A DNA stretch of 64,000 nt from Lodderomyces elongisporus (Eukaryota; Ascomycota; Pichiomycetes; Serinales; Debaryomycetaceae): assembly GCF_030384665.1 (NCBI RefSeq), contig NC_083675.1:988001-1052000 (forward strand), given 5' to 3'. A program made the position numbers and the translations under genes. How positions within the stretch are numbered: position 1 is the stretch's first letter; each line of letters begins with the position of its first letter. The notes under the pieces are model-generated. The model worked only from the letters and a program-made list of their open reading frames with translations. It made no database searches and was not told where the DNA came from. Shown in pieces: positions 22,237 to 30,982 of this stretch.

Positions 22237-23984
22237 TGACTGTTCTCTTTTTATTTCTTGCTTTCTTTCTTTCTTTGCTTCGATTAAGTTTAGTTATTTC
22301 GCTCAAGATGAAAATTATAAACAACAAAAAGGGGAAAATGAGAGGGTTAAAATTTAATAATGCTAAATGGTTTGGACTTGTATGCTTCAACAGCTCTTAT
22401 GTAAATTAAAGCTTCCGTTACTTAAATGATGGTGTAGTTGTGATTTGGTTATGCTCTATTGATGTATTGATGTATTGGCACGAGGTGGAGAATGAAGAAA
22501 CGGGTAATTCGTGATCAATGATTTGGTAATATAGATGAAAATGAAACTGAATAATGAAAATGAAAAATGAAAATGAATAAACCCCAAATTTCGTGCTATA
22601 ATCTATGGTAAAAAGACCGCTTCGTATGATCCTTTTCTTATTTTTTTAAAAGTTGATTTTGTTACAAATGTAATTATGACTGTAGTTGTTGTTGATGTTG
22701 ATGTTCTTGTAGTAGGTGCTACTTCCAGATCCAGTGAGTAGAATGCAATGTGAGGTAAATGTAAGTGTAAATGCAAATGCAAATAAAAGTTGAGATGTAT
22801 GTTTGATGAGCAAACTCTAAACAACTGTGGCGGCAAAGAGTTGTTGTTGTTGTTGTCGTCGTTGTTGAAGGAACTGTTGTGAAAGTTGTTGTAGTGGTGA
22901 CTAGCGACTGGGGGGTGGTGGTCTTTATGTCCTTTGTCAGAGATGGTGCTGGGAATGACACAAAAGATTTCGAATCAGAAATAAAATAAAAAAAATAAAA
23001 AATAAAAAAAATAAAAAAAATAAAAAAAATAAAAAAATATAAAAATTTTATTCATTTGAGGAAAGCCGAACCCCTCCTCGCCTCCTTCGTTGCTCCCTTC
23101 CAATTTCCTTTCCCAACATTTCCTCTTCTCTTTCCTCTTCTTTTTCGTCATTATTGTGACATTCTTTTGATTTCCCAACTACTGGATCTGGCTCTTTAAA
23201 ATCCTTCATCAACATAAGAGAAAGAGTTTACACCTCCTGTAACTTTATCATACCATACTTGAGAATATAGTCGAATTGCTATTTATTGTATTTGCGTACT
23301 AACTGGTATGCGTTCTCTTTCACTTTAAATTTTTTTTTTGTTTACATTTTTACAAAAAGAGACAAAAAAGAAGAAGAAGAATAGATGTTGGTATTACCGT
23401 ATCTAGTAGCGTGATTACCTGCATATTGGTGGATTATACACGACTGTTAGACACAGCTTCTTTGCAAGAGCAAAAAAACAGAGGTGAACAAATTAAAAAG
23501 CAAGGACCATATGTGAAACAGATAATATGAAGACCTCGAAAAGTGTGGTGGTTGTGGTGGTGGTGAAAAAAAAAAATACTTTCAATTATATGCTAGCTTC
23601 GGAAACAAGTTATTAAATTAAAGGAACAAAATTAATAGACTTATGTTGCTAAAAAGCCTAATGTCGCATAGAATGTTGACACCAACAACACTTGAAGAGA
23701 GATAAAGACTAATGTTATAAGTGTCGCGTTTTGAAAACGAGAAAATAAAAAATAAAAAATAAAGAGAAACTGAGATTTTGCGACACACGGACTAAGCTGA
23801 CTGACAGGCAAAAGTATAACAAACGAGAGAAAAGAATTTAACCAAATTCTTCTCTTCAACCACAAGCCATTTGAATATCGAGTCCATCTATCCCAACCTC
23901 ACCGACAAATAAAAGGGGAAAATTTTGGGTTAAACAAAATAGGATTCAAATCAAATTTCAAAATTAAAATCAAAATAGAAAAAA
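22237..23984. other. Divergent region between the tail-anchored protein and LGE1
   Basis: 1.75 kb with no believable gene. It holds AAATGAAA-type short repeats (22540-22580), a GTT/GTC-rich stretch (about 22840-22900), a run of AAATAAAA units (22977-23045), and a CCTC-rich block near 23070-23140. Long A- and T-runs dominate. It contains both promoters. Confidence 0.6.
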
Positions 23985-25022
23985 ATGGCATACGATTCAT
24001 ATCGAGGCTCGGCAAGCTATGATTCATACAAGAATGATGATTACCACAATAATGGCTCCTACCGAGCCAATCGTGGAGGCCGCGGACGAGGAATGCTGCT
24101 GCTGCTGCTGTATCGGGGAAGAGGAGGAGGTGGTGGTAGTGGTAGCCATTACAGAGGCAGCTCATATAACCACAGTGAGTATAGAGGCACATCGCTGAGA
24201 AGGGGAGGAAGTGGTGGCTACTACAACAGACATGGAAGCTACGATAGGTATGAAGGACGCAGTCGGAGTGGTTCATATCGTGACGATCGTGACGATCGTG
24301 ACCGTGAACATAACCGACAACATGACCGTGAACATGATCGTGGACATGACCGTGAACATGACCGTGGACATGATCGTGGACATGATCGTGAACAAGAACA
24401 TGGCTATGATCGCGACCGTAAACACGTGCGTGAAAGATCAGAAGACAGAGTGAGACATGATAAACCAAGAGGTGTAGGTTCAGGTTCAGGTTCGGTCTTG
24501 GGTTCTGGTTCCGGTTCTGGTTCAGAGGGTACTGCTTTTGGTAAGAATGAGCATACTCGTGACTTGCTGCCACTACGACTGGTGCACCACTCTTCTCGAC
24601 GCAGTTCGCATCATTATGAAAGTGGCTCTTTATCGCATGGTGGCAATTATAGAGACAGAGGAAGCAGTCACCGGGGTGGATTTAGACCACGTAATGTCTC
24701 ACACCATCTGGGTGAGTTTTACAAATCAGGCGGCGTAGTGGACAAGAGCTCTAAACATTACAAAGAATTTCTACACGAACCCAAATTGAAGGAATTCTCT
24801 AATCCCTGGATCAACATAATGGGTATTACCGATGAGCCAACGCAGAAGTTATTGGAGGAAAGGTATGCTGAGATGACCAAGTTTGATGACAAGATTTTGG
24901 AGTTGCAAAAAAACAAGTTGAAATTGGAGCTCAGCATGTCAAGCTTGGAGAAACTGGCTGCGAGAGAAGAGTTACATGTACAGTTGACTTCGGAGAAACT
25001 TGAAGAGTTTATATACTTGTAA
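23985..25022 (+). CDS. LGE1: Lge1-like H2B-ubiquitination cofactor
   Basis: A 345-residue protein matching Lge1, the partner of the E3 ligase Bre1 that places ubiquitin on histone H2B. The diagnostic part is the C-terminus (about 265-345): SNPWINIMGITDEPTQ, followed by a long coiled coil rich in Lys, Glu and Leu that in S. cerevisiae binds Bre1. The N-terminal 260 residues are disordered and rich in Tyr, Arg, Gly, Ser, Asp and His. They include a tandem 4-residue repeat of the E/G-H-D-R type (24300-24400). S. cerevisiae Lge1 uses its Tyr/Arg-rich N-terminus to form condensates, and this one looks suited to the same. Five consecutive CTG codons (24096-24110) would be Ser in this clade, fitting the composition; Leu would not. 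An ATG after an A-rich leader gives the start. Confidence 0.88.
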   Translation: MAYDSYRGSASYDSYKNDDYHNNGSYRANRGGRGRGMLLLLLYRGRGGGGGSGSHYRGSSYNHSEYRGTSLRRGGSGGYYNRHGSYDRYEGRSRSGSYRDDRDDRDREHNRQHDREHDRGHDREHDRGHDRGHDREQEHGYDRDRKHVRERSEDRVRHDKPRGVGSGSGSVLGSGSGSGSEGTAFGKNEHTRDLLPLRLVHHSSRRSSHHYESGSLSHGGNYRDRGSSHRGGFRPRNVSHHLGEFYKSGGVVDKSSKHYKEFLHEPKLKEFSNPWINIMGITDEPTQKLLEERYAEMTKFDDKILELQKNKLKLELSMSSLEKLAAREELHVQLTSEKLEEFIYL

Positions 25023-26362
25023 TCTCTTTTAGTTGTAGCAATAATCATGTGTTTGAATCTTATTAGTAGGGCCACTGCAAATGTTGCTAAGGTTATTTAT
25101 GTTTATGTTTTAAGTTTATTTTTATCTTTATCTTTATCTTTATCTTTATCTTTATCTTTATGTTTATGTTTATCTTTATCTTTATCTTTATCTTTATCTT
25201 TATCTTTATCTTTATCTTTATCTTTATCTTTATCTTTATCTTTATCTTTATGTTTATGTTTATGTTTATGTATGTATATACTTTTTTTTAGCTCTCCCCT
25301 TTGTGAACTCTTGTAACATAATGCGCAGGTTGAAGCACACATGTTGAAGATAGTTAATATGCGCACATACATATATATATATCCACTCTGACCACACCAC
25401 TAAAAAAGTGTTTTGTTTCTTCCAAAATCTTTAAAAACACCTTGCATGCCATCCAGATTTTTTCACACCAATACATGGTTGTGGGGTTGCAAAGTACCTT
25501 TTGAGCTTTCTATTCATGTCAATTATATGAGTGTACGATTTTTTTTTCCGCCCCGAAACAAATACAAGGATAAAATATTTCTTGTTGGCGGGGATGAGGG
25601 GGCTGGGGAAAAAAATAGAAGCTGCAAAACTTGACCATACTTTTGAACAAAAGGCATCTCAATTGCAGAAATTGGACACTTGAATCTAGTGTATTGTGTG
25701 CTTTTTTCAAAAGAAGTTTAAACACTTTATCGTTTGAATTATTCCAATGTTTTGGTTGTTTTTGTAATAACCTGTTTTCAACCATGAAAAGTTTTGACCT
25801 GTTTTGCAACAAAAACTGCAAATTTTAAGCATCAAATTTATGTAAACATTTTTTTTACTTTGCTTTATAAATTGCATGTTTGTTCGTTGTCTCGTTGTTT
25901 GCTTGTACTATTAAAGCAAAAGCCCTATAAGAGAAACAAGCAGGACTTATAGCTACAGAGCTCTTCAAAGATTATCCATTTCCTCAATTTCATGGTTTTC
26001 TCAATGTGTTACCAGTACCTATCATGACAACTACTTTTTGTAAATCGTGGGTCGCGTGAACATAACAACACTCCGAAATTCCGAGGAAGCGAATATTTAA
26101 AAGGAGACAAAAGAAAAAGAAAAAGTAAATTTATATTTATAATTAAAAAAAAAAATAAGGAAAGCTCTTTCATTACAATTTTGAAAGAAAAAGGAGGTAT
26201 AGAGAAAATACTGACAGTCCGGAAAAAATTCCACATACACAACACACACACACACACACACCACACAGACACTTGCCAAAGGAAAGCACCAACACCTTGT
26301 TTCCATCAATATTCATACATTTACCTTTTTTCCCCCCTTTTTTCCCTCTTTTTTTAACAACA
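25023..26362. other. LGE1 3' flank and IFA38 promoter
   Basis: No gene seen. It begins with the LGE1 3' end and the 150-bp (TTTATC)n array, continues through ordinary AT-rich sequence, and ends in a pyrimidine-rich leader (T and C runs) and a (CA)n run (26238-26262) just ahead of IFA38. Confidence 0.6.
25121..25270. repeat. (TTTATC)25 hexanucleotide array
   Basis: Twenty-five 6-bp units, mainly TTTATC with TTTATG variants near both ends, starting 99 bp after the LGE1 stop. Both strands stay open through it (Leu-Ser-type on plus, Lys-Asp-type on minus), which is an effect of the repeat. Confidence 0.97.
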
Positions 26363-27415
26363 ATGAGTCAAATTGACCAACTTTTGCTGTCTATTGCAAG
26401 CAATAAACTTGCTTACTATGCTTTGTTATTTTCACTACTCTTTGGTGTGTTTAAGCTCACTACTTTCACCCTTAGATTTGCCTCCTTGATTGTTGACTTG
26501 TTTATCTTACCAGCAGTTGATTTTAGCAAATTCGGAGCCAATCGTGGTAATTGGGCTGTTGTTACTGGTGCTTCAGATGGAATTGGTAAAGAATATGCGT
26601 TGCAATTGGCTAAGCGCGGATTGAGCATCGTGTTGGTTTCTCGTACACAATCAAAATTGGAGTTGCTCGCCACTGAAATCTCCTCCAAGTACAAAGTCAA
26701 CACCAAAATTGTGGCATTTGATGCTTCAAAAGATGATGAAGAAAACTACTTGGAGTTGGAAAAGGCCATTTATGATTTACCAATAACTGTCTTGATCAAC
26801 AATGTAGGTCAATCTCACTCGATTCCAGTGCCATTCTTGGAAACCGAGCAAAAAGAGTTGAGGGATATTATCACTATAAACAACACTGCTACATTACGTA
26901 TTACCCAAGTTGTTGCACCAGCAATTGTTGCTACAGTGGAAAAATCCCAGAAAAAGGTGAGAGGATTGATCTTGACTATGGGTTCTTTTGGTGGATTATT
27001 GCCAACTCCTTATTTGGCAACCTACTCCGGATCAAAGGCGTTTTTACAAGCTTGGTCAGCTGCATTGGCAGGTGAATTGAATCCCAAGGGCGTTGATGTC
27101 GAATTGGTTATTTCCTATTTGGTCACTTCGGCCATGTCCAAAATCAGACGTTCTTCATTGACCATTCCCAACCCAAAGCAATTTGTTGCTTCGACATTGG
27201 CCAGCGTCGGACGTAGGAATGGCGCACAAGAAAGATTTGCTACAAACACACCATACTGGGCACATGCCATTATGCACTTTGCCATTGAAAACACTGTTGG
27301 TGTCTACTCAAAAATAGCAAACACACTCAACTTCAACATGCACAAATCAATCAGAACTAGAGCTTTGAAGAAACAGGAGAAGAAGGCTAAATTAGCAGCA
27401 GAAAAGATTGAATAA
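26363..27415 (+). CDS. IFA38: Very-long-chain 3-ketoacyl-CoA reductase
   Basis: A 350-residue ER enzyme that reduces 3-ketoacyl-CoA with NADPH in the second step of very-long-chain fatty acid elongation, feeding sphingolipid synthesis. Residues 17-48 form the N-terminal membrane anchor. The short-chain dehydrogenase fold follows, with TGASDGIG at 68-75 for NADPH and the catalytic pattern of Ser (MGSFGG) and Tyr-x-x-x-Lys (YSGSK). The C-terminus is Lys-rich, as expected for an ER-resident protein. I chose the ATG at 26363, not an in-frame ATG at 26273. The upstream one adds 30 residues of Pro/Phe-rich sequence translated from a pyrimidine-rich leader and absent from the family, and S. cerevisiae Ifa38 is 347 residues. 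Frame intact. Confidence 0.95.
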   Translation: MSQIDQLLLSIASNKLAYYALLFSLLFGVFKLTTFTLRFASLIVDLFILPAVDFSKFGANRGNWAVVTGASDGIGKEYALQLAKRGLSIVLVSRTQSKLELLATEISSKYKVNTKIVAFDASKDDEENYLELEKAIYDLPITVLINNVGQSHSIPVPFLETEQKELRDIITINNTATLRITQVVAPAIVATVEKSQKKVRGLILTMGSFGGLLPTPYLATYSGSKAFLQAWSAALAGELNPKGVDVELVISYLVTSAMSKIRRSSLTIPNPKQFVASTLASVGRRNGAQERFATNTPYWAHAIMHFAIENTVGVYSKIANTLNFNMHKSIRTRALKKQEKKAKLAAEKIE

Positions 27416-27715
27416 AGAGAATAATAATTGAGGAAAGGAATGAAAAGAAAAGATAAAACAAAAAAAAAATAAAGAAGAAAGAAAGAAGAAAGAAATGAGA
27501 TTGGAGTATAGATGACCAGCTTTCTTTCTTTTCAAAAATTTTTTTTTTTTCAAGTCTTGCAAGTTAACTAATGGTCAGTTAAGCTGTACAAGTGGGTAAG
27601 TAAATAAGGAGAAGAAAAGATAATATGTATATTATACAAATGTGTGTATACTTGTATAGTTGTGTGTGTTGTGTATATATATATATATGTATATATGTAT
27701 ATATTAATATACTGG

Positions 27716-27726
27716 CACGTGACTCA
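27716..27726. promoter_or_regulatory. Overlapping CACGTG E-box and TGACTCA box
   Basis: CACGTG (27716-27721, Cbf1-type) overlaps TGACTCA (27720-27726, the Gcn4/AP-1 heptamer). It sits 440 bp upstream of SIS1 and about 300 bp past the IFA38 stop. Confidence 0.4.
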
Positions 27727-27738
27727 AGTATCCGATAA

Positions 27739-27751
27739 GAAGTTTCTAGAA
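27739..27751. promoter_or_regulatory. Heat-shock element upstream of SIS1
   Basis: GAA-2-TTC-2-GAA in perfect spacing, the minimal three-unit site for trimeric Hsf1, about 410 bp upstream of the SIS1 start. SIS1 is a known Hsf1 target in S. cerevisiae, so both the motif and its position fit. Confidence 0.65.
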
Positions 27752-28162
27752 TGAACGCGACTCTTCTAAAAGATGCGACAAAATCACCGATTAGAGGTTT
27801 CTTCTTTTTCTTTTCCCTCTTCATTATGGTAGCATTTACTTAAAGAACTTCTGATGTGCATTTTCAACAAAAGAAAAAAAATAAAAATAAAAAAAGGGTT
27901 GAGAATCTTATAGAGTAATTGAATAAATTGCTATCGGAAAGTTTTCCATTGAGAATCCATTTGGTTCTTTTTTTTTAGTTTTTCCTTTTAAAACACATAA
28001 CTTGATACACTTTTGACTAATATATATATAAAATAAAAAGGTCAATTGACTTCAACCAAAACAATAACGACAACTACACCAGTTAAAATATACCCCGTTA
28101 ATTGAATCATACACGGATTTTTTTTTTCCTAAGGAGAAAGATAAAATATAAGATAATAGAAA

Positions 28163-29236
28163 ATGGTCAAGGATAAGAAACTTTACGACTTGCTTGGGGT
28201 GGATCCTAGTGCAAGCGAAGCAGAGATTAAAAAAGGATATAGAAAACAAGCTTTAAAATTTCATCCTGATAAACCAACTGGTGATACCGAAAAATTCAAA
28301 GAAATCTCAGAAGCTTTTGATATATTGTCCAATGCAGACAAGAGAGAAGTTTACGACAACTATGGTTTAGATGCAGCCAGAGGTAATGCTCCTGCAGAGG
28401 ATGCAAGCAATCCATTTGGTGGAGCTGGAGGTGCCAGTGGTTTCTCTGGATTTGGTGGTGGAAGAGGCGGGGCTGGTGGGTTCCGTAGTAGTGGTGGATT
28501 CTCACAAGCTGATGCGTTCAATATCTTTTCGCAAATGGGTGGCTTTGGTATGGGTGATGATGGATTTACATTTAGTCTGAGCGGTGGGGGTGGTGGTTTT
28601 GGTGGAGCTGGTGGTAGTCCATTTGGCGGTGCAGGTGGTTTCAGATCAAGCGGTATGCCAGGTGGATTTGGTGGTGCTGGCGGTGCTGGAGCACAACGTC
28701 AAAGACCTGAACCAAGCACGGTATCTATTCCATTACCAGTGGCATTGGAAGACTTGTACAATGGTGCAACAAAGAAAATGAAGATTACAAGAAAAGACCA
28801 GAGCGGAACCAGGGAGCAGAAGGTATTGGAGGTGAATATCAAGCCTGGATGGAAGTCAGGAACTAAGGTCAATTTTGCCAACGAGGGTGATTACCAACCT
28901 GAATGTGGTGCTAGACAAACTATACAGTTTGTTATTGAAGAGAAACCAAACCCAGTATACAAGAGAGATGGAAATAATATCAAGATGAATGTGCATTTGA
29001 CATTTAAAGAGTCTCTTTGTGGATTTGATAAGGATGTCACAACAATTGATGGTAGAAGAATCTCGTTGAATAGGTCTAATCCTGTGCAACCAAACACAAC
29101 AACGACATACCCTGGATTAGGTATGCCCATCAGCAAGACACCAGGGCAGCGAGGTGACTTGGAAATCACTTATAAGGTTGATTATCCAACGTACTTGACA
29201 CCGACTCAAAAACAAGCTATACAAGACAACTTCTGA
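28163..29236 (+). CDS. SIS1: Type II J-domain co-chaperone Sis1
   Basis: A 357-residue Hsp40 that activates Hsp70 (Ssa) ATPase and hands it clients; essential in S. cerevisiae (352 residues). The J-domain fills residues 1-70 with HPD at 34-36. Next comes a long Gly/Phe-rich region (about 75-190) with GFGG-like repeats and no zinc-finger Cys cluster, which marks type II rather than type I. Two C-terminal beta domains follow from about 195, and the dimerisation tail ends [14 protein letters not shown]. One CTG in the G/F region (FS-CTG-SGG) makes sense as Ser. A heat-shock element lies in the promoter. Nothing unusual in length or frame. Confidence 0.97.
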   Translation: MVKDKKLYDLLGVDPSASEAEIKKGYRKQALKFHPDKPTGDTEKFKEISEAFDILSNADKREVYDNYGLDAARGNAPAEDASNPFGGAGGASGFSGFGGGRGGAGGFRSSGGFSQADAFNIFSQMGGFGMGDDGFTFSLSGGGGGFGGAGGSPFGGAGGFRSSGMPGGFGGAGGAGAQRQRPEPSTVSIPLPVALEDLYNGATKKMKITRKDQSGTREQKVLEVNIKPGWKSGTKVNFANEGDYQPECGARQTIQFVIEEKPNPVYKRDGNNIKMNVHLTFKESLCGFDKDVTTIDGRRISLNRSNPVQPNTTTTYPGLGMPISKTPGQRGDLEITYKVDYPTYLTPTQKQAIQDNF

Positions 29237-29255
29237 GACATTAAATAGCAAAGTA

Positions 29256-29289
<34 letters not shown>

Positions 29290-29797
29290 TTATATATTTT
29301 AGAAGATTGAGCTTTATTATAAAGATGATGGAGAAGTAATTTGTAGCACTAAAGTTACCTTCTCTTCGGTGATGTAAAGCATTTTGCAATAATTTGCTTG
29401 TTTTTTTTTTCTCTTCATTTTGAATCCTTTTTGTTTCTTTGCAAACATCAGCTGAACAAGAGCCTTTTTTGCTCTTTCCCTCTTTTGTATCTGTATCTGT
29501 ATTTGCATTTGTATTTGTATTTGCATTTGTATTTGCATTTGTATTTGTATTTCATATTTCACTTTATTTTATAACAGTTTTTTTCAGCACCACGATTGCG
29601 GAAATTCTCGCTCTCGGTTTTTCCTTCTTTTAATTTTTTATTTTTTTGTTTATTATCAGCTACATGTTAATTTTCGAGAACCAAAATATCAATCAAGGTC
29701 GCTTCAAGTTCATTTAAAACGACTCTGTTTTTTTCCCCCACGCTAGCTTCATCTTCTTTCCTCATTTTCTACTACTATTTAACATACATACTCAATA
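29237..29797. other. SIS1 3' flank and LST8 promoter
   Basis: No gene seen. It holds an (AT)n tract (29270-29288), the TTGTAT-type hexanucleotide array, and a T/C-rich leader before LST8. Confidence 0.65.
29485..29550. repeat. (TTGTAT)11 hexanucleotide array
   Basis: Eleven 6-bp units alternating TTGTAT, TTGCAT and CTGTAT, in the LST8 promoter, 250 bp before the start. Confidence 0.95.
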
Positions 29798-30832
29798 ATG
29801 TCGGTTATATTAGCATCAGCAGGGTATGACCACACGATACGGTTTTGGGACGCTTTAACAGGAGTATGTTCTAGGACAATTCAGCACACAGATTCACAGG
29901 TCAATCGTCTTGAAATCACTTCGGACAAACGATACTTGGCAGCAGCAGGAAACTTGTATGTTAGACTTTACGATATACGACAAACTGGATCAACTGGGAA
30001 TACAACTAGTGGTGGTGGAACATCGGGAACGGCCCCAGGAGGTGGTGGTGGAGGAGGAGGAGGAGGAGGACATGGTGCCAATGGTAGTAGTGGAAACAGT
30101 AACAACTCAAACAATAACCCAGTAATGACATTTGAGGGACACACGACAAATGTCACTTCTTTAGCATTCCAAGCCGAAAACAAGTGGATGGTCACCTCGA
30201 GCGAAGATGGAACAGTAAAAGTGTGGGATGTACGAGCGCCATCGGTACAGCGAAATTATAAACACAATTGTCCCGTAAACGAAGTGGTGATACATCCGAA
30301 TCAAGGAGAATTAATCAGCTGTGACCAAGATGGGAATATAAGAGTTTGGGATCTTGGCGAGAACCAATGCACTCACCACTTGATCCCCGAGGACGATGTG
30401 CCTATAAATTCACTTAGTGTGGCGAGTGATGGATCAATGCTAGTTGCTGGGAACAATAAAGGAAATTGCTATGTTTGGAAGATGCAAAATCAAAGAGATT
30501 TGACATCATTAACGCCAGTGACAAAGTTTCGTTCGCACTCGAAATATATCACACGGGTGTTGCTAAGCACGGATATGAAGCATTTGGCAACATGTTCAGC
30601 AGACCACACAGCAAGGATATGGTCCACAGAGCAGAATTTTGCATTGGAAACCACATTGCAAGGGCACCAGAGATGGGTGTGGGATTGTGCATTTAGTGCT
30701 GATAGTGCATATTTGGTCACGGCATGCTCCGACCACTATGTGAGGTTATGGGACTTGTCAAATAGTGAAACAGTAAGGCAATACAATGGACACCACAAAG
30801 GAGCTGTTTGCGTGGCTTTGAATGATGTATAA
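29798..30832 (+). CDS. LST8: TOR-complex subunit Lst8 (seven WD40 repeats)
   Basis: A 344-residue WD40 propeller, the subunit common to TORC1 and TORC2 that binds the TOR kinase domain. Repeats are clear: opening ILASAGYDHTIRFWD, then SEDGTVKVWD, DQDGNIRVWD, SADHTARIWS and CSDHYVRLWD. The ends match Lst8 of other yeasts, about 303 residues in S. cerevisiae. The extra length is a single low-complexity insert (about residues 67-107) of Gly, Ser, Thr and Asn, with an 11-Gly run, between the second and third repeats. The propeller on both sides is intact and the insert stays in frame, so it is probably a surface loop. LST8 and the next gene converge with 150 bp between their stops. Confidence 0.95.
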   Translation: MSVILASAGYDHTIRFWDALTGVCSRTIQHTDSQVNRLEITSDKRYLAAAGNLYVRLYDIRQTGSTGNTTSGGGTSGTAPGGGGGGGGGGGHGANGSSGNSNNSNNNPVMTFEGHTTNVTSLAFQAENKWMVTSSEDGTVKVWDVRAPSVQRNYKHNCPVNEVVIHPNQGELISCDQDGNIRVWDLGENQCTHHLIPEDDVPINSLSVASDGSMLVAGNNKGNCYVWKMQNQRDLTSLTPVTKFRSHSKYITRVLLSTDMKHLATCSADHTARIWSTEQNFALETTLQGHQRWVWDCAFSADSAYLVTACSDHYVRLWDLSNSETVRQYNGHHKGAVCVALNDV

Positions 30833-30982
30833 GAGGAGAAACGAGTAATCATAAAGATATAAAAGAAAGAAGAAAAAAAGAAAAGAAGGAAGTAAGAAAG
30901 GGAGAGGATAGAAAATACAAAGTGGAAACATTATTCAGGATTATAAGCTTTACGAGTGAATGTTTTTTTATTTATTTTATTT

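Larger units (their letters stand above)
27416..28162. other. IFA38 3' flank and SIS1 promoter
   Basis: No gene seen. After A-rich 3' flank and TATATG runs (27676-27705), the SIS1 promoter carries an overlapping CACGTG/TGACTCA pair and a three-unit heat-shock element. Confidence 0.7.

Noticed and set aside
25121..25270. Ser-Leu or Lys-Asp repeat protein across the TTTATC array
   Set aside because: Any 6-bp repeat without stops stays open in all units; no start-to-stop gene of normal composition spans it.
26273..26362. N-terminal extension of IFA38
   Set aside because: Thirty Pro/Phe-rich codons from a pyrimidine-rich leader, not found in the family; the start at 26363 gives the usual length.
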